Positions 9,007-21,155 are shown, numbered from the stretch's first letter. The stretch is DNA of 47,500 bases from Prorocentrum cordatum (GCA_963575745.1 CAUYUJ010015756.1:70001-117500), one strand, 5' to 3'. Made by a program: numbers and translations. The notes: a model not told the origin generated them from the sequence alone.

Positions 9007-11440
9007 TAGGAGGCTCATGGTGCGTATAAGGGTCCTGGGGCTCCTTGGAGTCATCAGCTCTTGGGGGGCACTGGGCGCATAGAGCTCGCAATGCTCCTGG
9101 GGGCCATAGGGCCCATAGCGCTAACAGAGCGCGTAGGCCTCGTAAGGCTTATGGGGCCGATTGGGGTGAAGGGGCAAGTCGGGTCCACAGGGTTCATAGG
9201 GCCAATAGGCCGTATACGGCTCACTGGGCTCGTAGGGCTCAGCGGGGGGTCTCATGGGTCTCGCAAGGCTTCACGGCTCCTAGTGCTGAGGGGGTTCTGA
9301 GTCTCATAGGGCGCGTAGGCCTCATGTGGTGTCGTGGGGGGATCGGGGGGTATGGGGCTCGGCTCATTGAGTTCATGCGGCTCCTGGGGCTCGTGAGCTC
9401 ATAAAGCTCATTGGGCTTCTAGTGCTTATAGGCCTCAAAGGGCTTATCAGGCTCATGGGGCTCATGGAGCTCGGAGAGCTCATGGGCTCGTATGGCTCTT
9501 GAGGCTCATTGGGCTCCTAGGGATCATTGGAGTAATAGGTTTCGTGGGGGTCATAGGGCTCATGGGGCCCATAGGGCTCACAGGGCTCACAGGGCTCATA
9601 GGGCTCAGGGCTCATAGGGGTCTTAGGGCCCATAGGGCTCATAGGGCTCATAGGGCTCATAAATCCCATAGAGCCAATAGGGCTCATGAAGCTCATAGGG
9701 CTCATAGGGCTCATGGGGCCCATGGGGCCCATCGGGCTCATAGGGCTCATAGGGCTCATAGGGCTTAACGGCTCATAGGGCTCACGGTGTTCATAGGGCT
9801 CGTAGGGCTCATAGGGCTCATAGGGCTCATAGGGCTCATGGGGCTCATAGAGCTCATAGGGCTCATAAGGCTCATAAGGCTCATAGGGCTCATAGGGCTC
9901 ATAAGGCTCATAGGGGTCATGGGACTCATAAGGCTCATAAGGCTCATAGGGCTCATAGGGCTCATAAGGCTCATAGGGGTCATAAAGATCATAGGGCTCA
10001 TAGGGCTCACAGGGCTCATAGGGCCCATAGGGCTCATAGGGCTCATAGGGGTCATAGGGGTCATAGGGCTCATAGGGCTCATAAGGCTCATAGGGCTCAT
10101 AGGGCTCACATCACATGGCTTATATGGGCTCATACGGCTCATAGGGCTCATATGTCTCATAGGGCTCATGCGGCTTCGGCCTCCTCGGCTCGCGCGACTG
10201 ATTGGACGAAGTCGCCGGAGCAAAAAGGCGCGATTGATGTTTTTTGGGGCACCCGTGTTCTGCATGCAGCGGTGGACCAGTCGGATGCGACCACCTGCTG
10301 CTCTGAGTGGAGGATTCGCAGTGGGGCACCTTCGGCCGTCTCGTGGCCCTCATGGGGCCCTTGTAATCCGTCTTCGTAGGAGGATCCGGAGAACGCTACG
10401 TCACCACATGTGCCGAATGTGCCCTCACACGGACCGCACCCCACAGGGAGCTCCACCGACGTTGAAGAGCCAACGTGTGCATGCCGCCTCACCGTCCATG
10501 GTGGCATACCCGTGATCTGGATCATGAGTTGGGGGGACTCTTCGGGGTATCGCGGCGCGTGGGGGAGAGAGCTCTGGAGGCGTTGGGGTTCCCAGGCCTC
10601 ACAGGGCTCATGGGGCTCCATGAGACACCACAGTGGTCGTAGGGCTTGTGGGGCCGACAGGCCTCATATGGCTGAGAGGGGTCTGACCTCTCGGGGCTCT
10701 CGCGGGGCTCCTTTTGAGGCTCTTTTTGGGGCTGTCGGGCGGCCCTCCTCGGCCATCCCGGGGCCCTCTCGGGCCGTCCTGGGGGGTTTTGGGCCGTCTT
10801 CGGGCCCTCTTGGTTCTTCTTGGGGGTCTCCTGCGGCCTTCTTGGGGTTCTCTGGGAAGCCTTTTGGTGCTCTTTGTGGCCGTCTTGGGGCTCTTTGGGG
10901 TCGTTTTGGGGCCCTTTTGGGCCGTCTTGGAGCTCCCTTGGGGACTTTCTGGGCCGACCTGGGGCGATCTTGGGGGCCTCTTGGGCCGTCTTGGACTCGG
11001 TGAAGGCCAAAGAGGCGGATATGCTAAACATATACGTTTCCCGAAGGGAATGGGACGATTTTGACCTCTTGGGGGTCTTCTTGGGGGCCTCTTGGGGCGT
11101 CTTGAGAGCATCTTGGGCCGTCTTGAAGCCACCTTGAGGCCTCTTTGAGCGCTCATGAGCCGTTCTGGGGCGGTCTTGGGCCGCCTTGGGGCTTTGCGGG
11201 ACCGTCCGGGGATGGCCGGGAGAGGCTCCCGAAACCGAAATTTGGAGTTGACGTCGGTGGGAGCGCCCAGGGCCGAATTTATGTACGGGGGGGGGTCAGG
11301 GGGGTTTTCCGTTATAAGAGAATTCAAAGAGGAATATTCTGGGAGGTCCTGGCCAGAAAAGGACGGGTATCGAGGGTTTGGGATATGCGTGTTGGATCGC
11401 GCTCGGGCAGACAGGAGCGAACACTGTTTAAATGATGTCT
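9007..11440 (+). repeat. Module type D (GGGCTCATA block), copy 1
   Basis: A 9-bp array of GGGCTCATA units, dense at 9550-10160 and degenerate on both sides, then about 500 bases of mixed sequence, then CTTGGGGCC-type degenerate repeats (10680-11150), then the 3' core (CTGGCCAGAAAAGGACGGGT, ATCGAGGGTTTGGGATATGC). Because the unit is 9 bp, it reads as GLI repeats on the plus strand and SPM or YEP repeats on the minus strand. Confidence 0.88.
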
Positions 11441-12162
11441 GTTAAATTTTCATTACTAAAGAATTCTTCTTGTTGATCCCCCCCTCGGGTGACCATTGTA
11501 TTTTTCAATTGAAGTGCTTCCCCCGGGTTTTTTATCCTGGAAATGCACTCGTGTCAAACTGCGTTGTTGGCCGCCGAATGATAACAACAACGGCTCCCGC
11601 CTGATACCTCCTCGCAATGTATTCCCAAGTCGCGCTTTCGGACGGGACTTCCTCACAAAGTATTCAGGAATCGCGCTTTCGCGTGAGATTTCCTCACAAT
11701 TTATTCAGACGCCGCGCTCCCGACATTCAGGAGTCACGCTCTCGCTGCGGATTTCCCCACGATTGCTTTGGGAATCGAGCTGTCGCTCGAGACTTCCTCG
11801 CGATTCATGCAGCACGCACGCTTCAGCAACCCGCCTACTTGACCTGGCCAACTGGGCCCTCCTTCCCGACCTGTCCGGTAGGGTCTACCCGCCCGATCTG
11901 CCCGTCTGGTTTTGCCACGTGCTTTCTGCTCCTAGCCCCCCTCCTAGTCTCTCTTGTGCTCCATCCTTCTCCCTCCCCTTGTCACTTCCTTCCATCCGTC
12001 CTCTCTTCCCGTGCCTCAGGGGCTGCACGAAGTACACGTTGCAGGTAAGGAACATATCCCGCCAAGGGGGTACGGTCGAATAATAAGATGGCGGGCATCG
12101 AGGGTTCGGGATATACGTGTTGTGTGGCACGTGAACAGATAAGAGCGAACATACTGAAAATC
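11441..12162 (+). repeat. Module type C/E, copy 2
   Basis: Starts directly at the 3' end of block D with no TTG array: TCATTACTAAAGAATTCTTC, then CGGGTGACCATTGTATTTTT, CAATTGAAGTGC, the 45-bp repeat, the CT-rich part, CTGCACGAAGTACACGTTGC and the 3' core (GGGCATCGAGGGTTCGGGAT). Confidence 0.85.
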
Positions 12163-12225
12163 GGTGTTGTTGTTGATGTTGTTGTTGTTGGTGTTGCCAT
12201 TGTTATCGTTATTGCTGTTATTGAT

Positions 12226-12297
<72 letters not shown>

Positions 12298-12298
12298 G
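12163..12298 (+). repeat. TTG/GTC array between modules, unit 1
   Basis: TTG with a run of nine or ten GTC triplets. Homologous arrays are at 21920-22078 (unit 2) and 31542-31803 (unit 3, about twice as long), so length varies between units. Confidence 0.9.
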
Positions 12299-13708
12299 AA
12301 CTCTCACTCTTGAAGAATAATTATTGTCAATCCCCCCTCACCGGTGCACATTTATTTTTTTCAATTGAAGTGCCCCCCCCGGGGCTCGCACCTTGTTTTT
12401 TGTCAAAGAAAGTCTTCCTGCTCAAAATGGCCCCCTGCCCCCCGGACTACAACAACAACTGAGACTTCCTCACAATTTAGCCAGGACCCCCGCTCCCGCC
12501 CGAGACGCCCTCGCATTTTATTCAGGAATCGCGCTCTCGCTGGGGAATTCTTTGCAATGTATTCAGGAATCGCTCTCCCGGCGCTCTGGAGTCGCGCTTT
12601 CGCTGGAGACTTGCTTGCAATTTACCATAGAATAGCGCCCTTGCGTTGGATTTTCTTGCAATTTACTCAAGCGCCGCGCTCCCGACACCCAGGCACCCAG
12701 GAGTCGCGCTCACGCTTAGGATTCCCTCACAGATTACCTAGGATCTCGCTGCCCTTCGTGACCCCGTTGCAGCCCTTCGTGACCCCCTCGCTTTGTTTCG
12801 TGGCCCCGCTGCAGCCCTTCGTGGCCCCCTCGCTTTGTTTCGTGGCCCCGTTGCAGCCCCTCGTGGCCTCCTCGCTGCCCTTCGTGGCCCCGCTGCAGCC
12901 CTTCGTGGCCCCCTCGCTTTGTTTCGTGGCCCCGTTGCAACCCTTCGTGGCCCCCTCGCTGCCCTTCGTGGCCCCGTCGCAGCCCTTCGTGGCCCCGTTG
13001 CAACCCTTCGTGGCCCCCTCGCTGCCCTTCGTGGCCCCGTTGCGGCCCTTCGTGGCCCCCTCGCTGCCCTTCGTGGCTCCATATATGTATGCCCTTCGTG
13101 GCCCCCGCTCGTTCGCGCCCGTGGTTGCCCCGTGTGCATGCCCTTCGTGGCCCCGCTGTCGCCGTGTGTGGCCCCCATCACTGTCCTACGTGGCCCAATT
13201 GCTACCTTCAGTGGCCCCATCGTTGCCTGCTGTGGCCCCGCATTATCTGCCTTTCGTGGCCCCCGCTCGTTCGCGCTCTTCGTGGCCCCATACGCATTCC
13301 CTTCGTGTCCCCGCTGTCGCCCTTCGTGGCCTACTTCGTGTCCTTAGTGGCCCTGCTGTCGTTCTCTCTCGCTCTCGCTTTCGCTCGTCGTCGCCGTCGT
13401 CGTCGTCGCCGTCGTCGTCGACGTCGTCGTTCCCGTCCTCGTCGTGGTCGGTCCCCTGTTCGTCCTTCCCTGGGTCGGGGCGACGGTTCCGCGGCCTCCC
13501 CGCCTATCATCGCTGCCGCTGCCAAAGCCGACGGTCCGCGCCGCCCCTGCCGCTTGTCATGGGCCCTGCCTCAGTGAAGAAATTTAACCCCTCAAATAAT
13601 TACGATCGAAGACGGGAGAGGGCTGGTATCGAGGTTTGGGGTAATACGCAATAAATTAATGTAAAACTCGAACATTAGAAGGGAGGGTCGAACAGTCATA
13701 AACTGAAT
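12299..13708 (+). repeat. Module type A/G, copy 2
   Basis: 5' core with ACTCTTGAAGAATAATTATT and ACCGGTGCACATTTATTTTT, the 45-bp repeat, a CCTTCGTGGCCCC array (about 12750-13080), a GTC run and the 3' core. The last part (13560-13708) has many small indels relative to 23340-23473. Confidence 0.83.
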
Positions 13709-13751
13709 GTTGTTGTTAGTTGTTGTCGTCGTCGTCGTCGACGTTGTTTTG

Positions 13752-13787
<36 letters not shown>

Positions 13788-13788
13788 G
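13709..13788 (+). repeat. TTG/GTC array, unit 1
   Basis: Short trinucleotide array linking the second A/G module to the unique block. The homologue is 23474-23546. Confidence 0.88.
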
Positions 13789-14745
13789 AACATTATTTAT
13801 TCTAAAGAATAATTATTGTTGGGCCCCCTGTGCGCGCCCCCCCTGCGCCGCCTAGGCCGCAGCTACATTTTCATCATTTTCGTGAGGAAGCCTCAGAAAA
13901 GAGGGTGTGTACAGGATCCGGTTGTTTTGTTGTAATCCGCTTACCCTTGCAAAAAACAATAGAAAATTACATTTCTTGTTCTAATATAATCAAATTTCAA
14001 GAATCCCTTGCAAAAAATAAGGTAAAGTGGACATTCGCGCGCGCAAGACGAAATCCTTCCAAAAGCTTAGTGTTCGGAGCGATTTTAACATAAAAACATC
14101 AAAAACCAATGGTTTTTCAACAAAAAAATGTCAAAATCTCATCCCGCGCGCTCTTGCGGATTCGTAGGAAACCCAACACTTTTTAAACAATTCTGTCAAA
14201 CGGGCTTTTGCGAGCAACTTTTTCGAACTTCTGCGACAACGGTTGCGCACCTGCCAGGGCCATCAACCCTGTCAAATAATACCATGCGGGACACATTCGT
14301 TTTTTCTTCGCGCGCGCACGCCGTCGTCGTCGGCCGCGGGGCCCTGAATAGTAGCCACGGTCGTCCGCATGCCACGAAGTGAAGTGTCCGAACGTCATAG
14401 GGCGGTGGAACAGGGTTAGGTGGTGGCGAAGTAGTCGAGGCGATAATTTGGTAAGAGTCGTTATGCACTTCCCCCCCACGTAAGTTGGGTAATGTGGCTG
14501 GCGACGCATTAAAACCCTGGCAACTGTTGAGACACTGAGCGTTCGGGTAAAGTGATTGAATGTAGTTGTGTGTTGCTTGTTGTTGTTGTTGTTGAGGTTC
14601 ATTACTTCTAAAGAATCATAATTGTTGGATCCCCCCACGCCGTTGCATGCTGTACTTTCCCTTATCCAAAGAAGGGGTTAATTGTTATTACTATGGACGC
14701 CTCCTCCTCCTCCTTCCTCCTCCTCTTTTCTCCTCCCCTCCTGTC
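13789..14745 (+). repeat. Unit-specific block without arrays (copy in unit 2 at 23547-24545)
   Basis: About 950 bases of ordinary-looking sequence (GCGCCGCCTAGGCCGCAGC, AATATAATCAAATTTCAAG, GGACACATTCGTTTTTTC), near-identical in unit 2 up to about 14385 and then noisy. Open frames of 84-97 codons are conserved only because the DNA is duplicated. A short TTG tract sits at 14575-14594. No gene is recognised. Confidence 0.75.
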
Positions 14746-14887
14746 GGACATACTCAGACTTGCTCATACACAGACTTACTCATACTCAGACTTACTCATA
14801 CTCAGACCTACTCATACTCAGACTTACTCACACTCAGACATACTCATATACAGTCTTACTCATACACAGGCTTACTCATACACAGAT
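14746..14887 (+). repeat. 16-bp minisatellite CTTACTCATACTCAGA, unit 1
   Basis: Eight to nine tandem 16-bp units with CAGACT/CACAGACT variants, ending where the 152-bp array begins. The unit 2 homologue (24550-24805) has nearly twice as many units. Confidence 0.9.
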
Positions 14888-15545
14888 TTGGAGGATGTCT
14901 CGAGCGAGGCGCTCATTTCAGCACCCCTAAGGGGAGCCGCCAGGGGTGTTTGCACGGGCTCGTTCGCGGCCATTTTGTGGGGATGTCTCAGGCGGTTTGC
15001 CTGTTTCTGTGCCCAACATCCTTCGCTTTCGGAGCAGATTTGGAGGATGTCTCGAGCGAGGCGCTCATTTCAGCACCCCTGAGGGGAGCCGCCAGGGGTG
15101 GTTGCACGGGCTCGTTCGCGGCCATTTTGTGGGGATGTCTCAGGCGGTTTGCTTGTTTCTGTGCCCAACATCCTTCGCTTTCGGAGCAGAGTTGGAGGAT
15201 GTCTCGAGCGAGGCGCTCATTTCAGCACCCCTAAGGGGAGCCGCCAGGTGTGTTTGCACGGGCTCGTTCGCGGCCATTTTGTGGGGATGTCTCAGGCGGT
15301 TTGCCTGTTTCTGTGCCCAACATCCTTCGCTTTCGGTGCAGATTTGGAGGATGTCTCGGGCGAGGCGCTCATTTCAGCACCCCTAAGGGGAGCCGCCAGG
15401 GGTGGTTGCACGGGCCCGTTCGCGGCCATTTTGTGGGGATGTCTCATGCGGTTTGCGTGTTTCTGTGCCCAACATCCTTCGCTTTCGGAGCAGATTTGGA
15501 GGATGTCTCGAGCGAGGCGCTCATTTTCACACCCCAGGTGGGCCA
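14888..15545 (+). repeat. 152-bp tandem repeat, unit 1, about 4.3 copies
   Basis: GGAGGATGTCTCG recurs at 14890, 15042, 15194, 15346 and 15498, exactly 152 bases apart. The repeat continues at lower identity into 15546-15600. All three plus-strand frames are open through a unit and, because 152 is not a multiple of 3, one open frame reads successive units in different phases. Confidence 0.93.
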
Positions 15546-15614
15546 GATTTTGAGGATGTCTCGATCGGTTTGCTTGTTTTGGTGGCCAGGCTCGTGGGCG
15601 CAGATTCTTCTCAG

Positions 15615-15893
15615 GATGCCACAGGAGGCTCCAACAGGCTCCAGGAGGCCCCAGGAGACCACATGAGGTCCCAGGAGGCATCAGGAGGCCACATAAAAAA
15701 AAAAAAAAAAAAGACTCAAGATGCCACAGGATGTCCCAAGAGGCTCCAGGAGGCCCCAGGAAGCTCCAGAAGGCCTCAGGAAACCACAGGAGGCCCCAGG
15801 AGGCAACAGGAAGCGCCAGGATGCCTCGGAAGGCAACAGGAGGCCCCGAGAGGCCCCAGGAGCAGGAGGCCTCAGAAGGCAACAGGAGTGGCT
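15615..15893 (+). repeat. CCAGGAGGC minisatellite, unit 1
   Basis: Degenerate CCAGGAGG/CCCAGGAGGC units. An 18-base A run interrupts it at 15695-15712; at the same place in unit 2 (about 25422) there is only AGAAAGAC. Confidence 0.85.
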
Positions 15894-16300
15894 CCAATCC
15901 CATGAGTTACGTAATAGCTCCTATCGAAAGTGCCTCACTATTCTTTGAATGTTCTAACCTACGTATTTATCTATAGATGGCCATCTCCTGTGTACACCAT
16001 CCTAATGTTTTACACATGATCCATTTTCGCTGGGACTCCGCTCCGCTCTCGACCTAGGGGCACGAGTCCTTAGTTGTGGTATTTACGCGTGTTTCCATAA
16101 TTGCCCTACTCCTGTGCGCTAATCCGCAACAAGTTTTAATGTACGTTCTGTTTGCTATAGATGCGCCCTCCTGGGGCACGAAACCTTCCCTAGGAGGACC
16201 CAGGAGGTCCCATGAGGCTCCTTGGAGTCTCCAGGACCCCAGGAAGCCCCAGTAGGTTTCAGGAGGCCCCAGGAGGCCCCACGCACATGCACAGAGACGC
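15894..16300 (+). repeat. 60-63 bp repeat block, noisy copy, unit 1
   Basis: Corresponds to 25615-25975, where about four clean units of TTTACGTATGTTCCTATAG, TGGGCCTCTCCTGGGGCACGA can be read. Here almost every unit carries single-base insertions or deletions. It ends in CCAGGAGGCC units (16190-16290). Confidence 0.75.
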
Positions 16301-16496
16301 GCTCGTACTACTGAGGCTCATTCACACTCCAATTCATTCGCAGTTAGATTGATGTCCAGACCGTCACAACTGAAGCCCGTTACTATTCGAAAGCTCTTGC
16401 GCCTAGACATTCATGGCGGACAGGTCCATGCGAGTAGATGCACATATGGGGAGCTCCACGCAGTGAATAATTATGAATCAAATTGTGCCCCTCGAC
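16300..16496 (+). repeat. Junction block between unit 1 and unit 2
   Basis: CAGAGACGCGCTCGTACTAC through GAATCAAATTGTGCCCCTCG. It is repeated almost base for base at 25980-26183. It is absent upstream of the first A/G module at 6465, which instead joins a TTG array, so the array's left edge differs from its internal junctions. Confidence 0.85.
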
Positions 16497-17724
16497 GCTC
16501 GCACCTGGTTTTTTGGGCAGGGAAAGTCTTGATGCTCAAATTGTGCTCCTGGCCCCCGGGTTCAACAGCAACGGCTCCCGCGTGAGACCTCGTCACAATT
16601 TAGCCAGGACCCCCGCTCCCGCCCGAGACGTCCTCGCATTTTATTCAGGAATCGCGCTCTCGCTAGGGAATTCCTTACAATGTATTCAGGAATCGCTCTC
16701 CCGGCGCTCTGGAGTCGCGCTTTCGCTGGAGGCTCGCTTGCAATTTACTGGCGAATATCGCCCTTGCGTTGGAATTTCTGAGAATTTACTCAAGCGCCGC
16801 GCTCACGACACCCAGGCCCCAGGCACCCAGGATTCGCACTCACGCTTATGATTCCCTCGCTGATTACCTAGGAATCGGGATCTCGCTGCCCTTCGTGGCC
16901 CCGTTGCAGCCCTTCGTTGCCCCCTCGCTTTGTTTCGTGGCCGCGTTGCAGCCCTTGGTGGTCCTTTCGCTGCCCTTCGTGGCCCCGTCGCAGCCCCTCG
17001 TAGCATCCTCGCTGCCCTTCGTGGCCCCGTTGCAGCCCTTAACTGCTGCCCCCTCAGCTTCCTTAGTGGCCCCGATTCAGCCCTCTCTGTCCCCTGTAGC
17101 AGCCCTTCGTGGGCCCCGGTATATGTAATGCACCGTCGTGGCCCCCAGCCTCGTTCGCAGCTGCCTGTTTGCCCCATGTGCCATGCCCTTCATTCCCCGG
17201 AAACGTCGCCCGTATGTGCCGCCCACAAAGTCCTACGTGCCCAGTTTTCTACCCTCCAAGTGGCCCCAAGTTTTGCCTCTGGTGGCGCCCGCATTAACTT
17301 CCCTATCGTGGCCCCCCGCTCGTACGCGCGAACCCATCGTGTCCCTATACGCATACCACTTCGAGTCCCCGCTGTCGCCTCTACGAGGATACTTATTCGT
17401 GTCATTCGTGCAAATGCTGTCGTTCTCTCTCGCTCTCGCTTTCGCTCGTTCGTCGTCGTCGTCGTCGTCGTCGTGGTCGGTCCCCTGTCCGTCCCTCTTG
17501 GGGTCGGGTCGACGGTCCGCGGCCGCCCCGCCGATCAGCGCTGCCGCTGGCCAGGCCGACGGTCCGCGGCCGCCCCGCCGCTTGCCGGGGCCCGGCCTGC
17601 AGGGAAGAAAGGTGTACCGCCCAAAAGGGGTTCGATCGAAGAAAACAGGGCGAGTATCGAGGGTATGGGAAATGCGCGTTATTGGACACTCGAGCAGATA
17701 AGGACGAACAGTCTTAACATGATT
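16481..17724 (+). repeat. Module type A/G, copy 3
   Basis: Lacks the usual 5' core; starts from the junction block. It has the 45-bp repeat and a shorter CCTTCGTGGCC array than copy 1. Positions 17035-17450 are full of small indels relative to 26722-27110. The 3' core is intact and is followed by the array at 17725-17925. Confidence 0.83.
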
Positions 17725-17925
17725 GCTGTTGTTGTTGTTGTTGGGTTTTTGCTGTTGTTGTTGTTTGGTTGTGTTGTTGTGCTTGCCGTCGTCGTCGTCG
17801 TGGTTGCTGTTGTTGCTGTTGCTGTTGTTCTTGTTGGTGTGGTTATTGTTGGTGTTGTTGTTGCTGCTGCTGCTGTTGTTGTTGGTGTTGTCGTTGCTGT
17901 TGTCGTGGTTGTTGTTGTCGTTGTT

Positions 17926-18675
17926 GAATTCTCACTGCTTGAGGATAATTGCTGTTGATCCTCCCCTCGGGTAACCATTGCATTTTTTACGAAAGTTCAC
18001 CTTACACGGTTTTTTTTGTACAAGGGACAATGTGGTGTCACCAAGCTAGGTTGTCGACCCCTGGTTTGCGACAACAGTGGCTCCCGCCTGATACGTCCTC
18101 ACAATGTATTCCCAATCGCGCTCTCGCGCAGGACTTCCTCACAATGTATACAGAGCTCGCGCTCTTGCGCGGCACTTCCTCACAATTCATTCAGACGCCG
18201 CGCCCTCGACACCGAGCAATCACGCTTTCGCTGTGGATGTCCGCACGATTTATTTGGGAATCGCGCTATCGCTCGCGACTTCCTCGCGATTCATGCAGGA
18301 CGCACGCTTCAGCAACCCGCCTGCTCGACCTGGCCGCCTGGGCCCTCCTTCCCGACTCGCCCTGTAGGGTCTACCCGTCCGATCTGCACGTCTGGTTCTG
18401 CCACGTGTTTTTTTTCCCCCCCCCCCCTGGCCCCCCTCCTGTGCTTCTCTCTCTCTCTCTCTCGTGCTCCATCCTCCTCCCTCCCCTTTTGTCCCTTCCT
18501 TCCATCCGTCCTCTCTTCCCCTGCCTCAGGGGCTGCACGAAATACACGTTGCGGGTAAGGAAGGTATACACATAAGGGAGGTACGGCCGCAGACGAAGAG
18601 AGCGGACATCAAGGGTTCGGGATACACGTGCTGAGTGGCACGCGAGCAGATAAGAGCGTGGAGTATTAACATTGT
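17926..18675 (+). repeat. Module type C/E, copy 3
   Basis: Nearly identical to 8215-8960. Differences are confined to a longer C run near 18417 and a shorter CT tract near 18445. Confidence 0.88.
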
Positions 18676-18721
18676 TGTAGTTGCTGCTGCTGTTGCTGTT
18701 GTTGCTGTTATTGGTGTTGTA

Positions 18722-21155
18722 TAGGAGGCTCATGGTGCGTATAAGGGTCCTGGGGCTCCTTGGAGTCATCAGCTCTTGGGGGGCACTGGGCGCATAGAGC
18801 TCGCAATGCTCCTGGGGGCCATAGGGCCCATAGCGCTAACAGAGCGCGTAGGCCTCGTAAGGCTTATGGGGCCGATTGGGGTGAAGGGGCAAGTCGGGTC
18901 CACAGGGTTCATAGGGCCAATAGGCCGTATACGGCTCACTGGGCTCGTAGGGCTCAGCGGGGGGTCTCATGGGTCTCGCAAGGCTTCACGGCTCCTAGTG
19001 CTGAGGGGGTTCTGAGTCTCATAGGGCGCGTAGGCCTCATGTGGTGTCGTGGGGGGATCGGGGGGTATGGGGCTCGGCTCATTGAGTTCATGCGGCTCCT
19101 GGGGCTCGTGAGCTCATAAAGCTCATTGGGCTTCTAGTGCTTATAGGCCTCAAAGGGCTTATCAGGCTCATGGGGCTCATGGAGCTCGGAGAGCTCATGG
19201 GCTCGTATGGCTCTTGAGGCTCATTGGGCTCCTAGGGATCATTGGAGTAATAGGTTTCGTGGGGGTCATAGGGCTCATGGGGCCCATAGGGCTCACAGGG
19301 CTCACAGGGCTCATAGGGCTCAGGGCTCATAGGGGTCTTAGGGCCCATAGGGCTCATAGGGCTCATAGGGCTCATAAATCCCATAGAGCCAATAGGGCTC
19401 ATGAAGCTCATAGGGCTCATAGGGCTCATGGGGCCCATGGGGCCCATCGGGCTCATAGGGCTCATAGGGCTCATAGGGCTTAACGGCTCATAGGGCTCAC
19501 GGTGTTCATAGGGCTCGTAGGGCTCATAGGGCTCATAGGGCTCATAGGGCTCATGGGGCTCATAGAGCTCATAGGGCTCATAAGGCTCATAAGGCTCATA
19601 GGGCTCATAGGGCTCATAAGGCTCATAGGGGTCATGGGACTCATAAGGCTCATAAGGCTCATAGGGCTCATAGGGCTCATAAGGCTCATAGGGGTCATAA
19701 AGATCATAGGGCTCATAGGGCTCACAGGGCTCATAGGGCCCATAGGGCTCATAGGGCTCATAGGGGTCATAGGGGTCATAGGGCTCATAGGGCTCATAAG
19801 GCTCATAGGGCTCATAGGGCTCACATCACATGGCTTATATGGGCTCATACGGCTCATAGGGCTCATATGTCTCATAGGGCTCATGCGGCTTCGGCCTCCT
19901 CGGCTCGCGCGACTGATTGGACGAAGTCGCCGGAGCAAAAAGGCGCGATTGATGTTTTTTGGGGCACCCGTGTTCTGCATGCAGCGGTGGACCAGTCGGA
20001 TGCGACCACCTGCTGCTCTGAGTGGAGGATTCGCAGTGGGGCACCTTCGGCCGTCTCGTGGCCCTCATGGGGCCCTTGTAATCCGTCTTCGTAGGAGGAT
20101 CCGGAGAACGCTACGTCACCACATGTGCCGAATGTGCCCTCACACGGACCGCACCCCACAGGGAGCTCCACCGACGTTGAAGAGCCAACGTGTGCATGCC
20201 GCCTCACCGTCCATGGTGGCATACCCGTGATCTGGATCATGAGTTGGGGGGACTCTTCGGGGTATCGCGGCGCGTGGGGGAGAGAGCTCTGGAGGCGTTG
20301 GGGTTCCCAGGCCTCACAGGGCTCATGGGGCTCCATGAGACACCACAGTGGTCGTAGGGCTTGTGGGGCCGACAGGCCTCATATGGCTGAGAGGGGTCTG
20401 ACCTCTCGGGGCTCTCGCGGGGCTCCTTTTGAGGCTCTTTTTGGGGCTGTCGGGCGGCCCTCCTCGGCCATCCCGGGGCCCTCTCGGGCCGTCCTGGGGG
20501 GTTTTGGGCCGTCTTCGGGCCCTCTTGGTTCTTCTTGGGGGTCTCCTGCGGCCTTCTTGGGGTTCTCTGGGAAGCCTTTTGGTGCTCTTTGTGGCCGTCT
20601 TGGGGCTCTTTGGGGTCGTTTTGGGGCCCTTTTGGGCCGTCTTGGAGCTCCCTTGGGGACTTTCTGGGCCGACCTGGGGCGATCTTGGGGGCCTCTTGGG
20701 CCGTCTTGGACTCGGTGAAGGCCAAAGAGGCGGATATGCTAAACATATACGTTTCCCGAAGGGAATGGGACGATTTTGACCTCTTGGGGGTCTTCTTGGG
20801 GGCCTCTTGGGGCGTCTTGAGAGCATCTTGGGCCGTCTTGAAGCCACCTTGAGGCCTCTTTGAGCGCTCATGAGCCGTTCTGGGGCGGTCTTGGGCCGCC
20901 TTGGGGCTTTGCGGGACCGTCCGGGGATGGCCGGGAGAGGCTCCCGAAACCGAAATTTGGAGTTGACGTCGGTGGGAGCGCCCAGGGCCGAATTTATGTA
21001 CGGGGGGGGGTCAGGGGGGTTTTCCGTTATAAGAGAATTCAAAGAGGAATATTCTGGGAGGTCCTGGCCAGAAAAGGACGGGTATCGAGGGTTTGGGATA
21101 TGCGTGTTGGATCGCGCTCGGGCAGACAGGAGCGAACACTGTTTAAATGATGTCT
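18722..21155 (+). repeat. Module type D, copy 2
   Basis: Same length as 9007-11440 with no difference found by reading; offset 9715 throughout. Confidence 0.9.

Larger units (their letters stand above)
6549..16496 (+). repeat. Tandem segmental duplication, unit 1 (about 9.9 kb)
   Basis: First of three direct repeats. The phase is arbitrary: I used the GCTCGCACC of the first module type. Order inside: CCTTCGTGGCC module, TTG array, CT-rich module, GGGCTCATA block, CT-rich module, TTG array, second CCTTCGTGGCC module, TTG array, unique block, 16-bp array, 152-bp array, CCAGGAGG block, 60-bp repeats. Positions 7770-11660 are nearly identical to 17480-21375 in unit 2. Confidence 0.95.

Noticed and set aside
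9765-10515. GLI-, SPM- and YEP-repeat proteins on both strands (also in units 2 and 3)
   Set aside because: Result of the 9-bp repeat; no start or stop context conserved independently of the repeat.
14960-15500. GCCATTTTG in every 152-bp unit as a spliced-leader gene
   Set aside because: Only nine bases match the leader and the flanks do not; no donor site follows.
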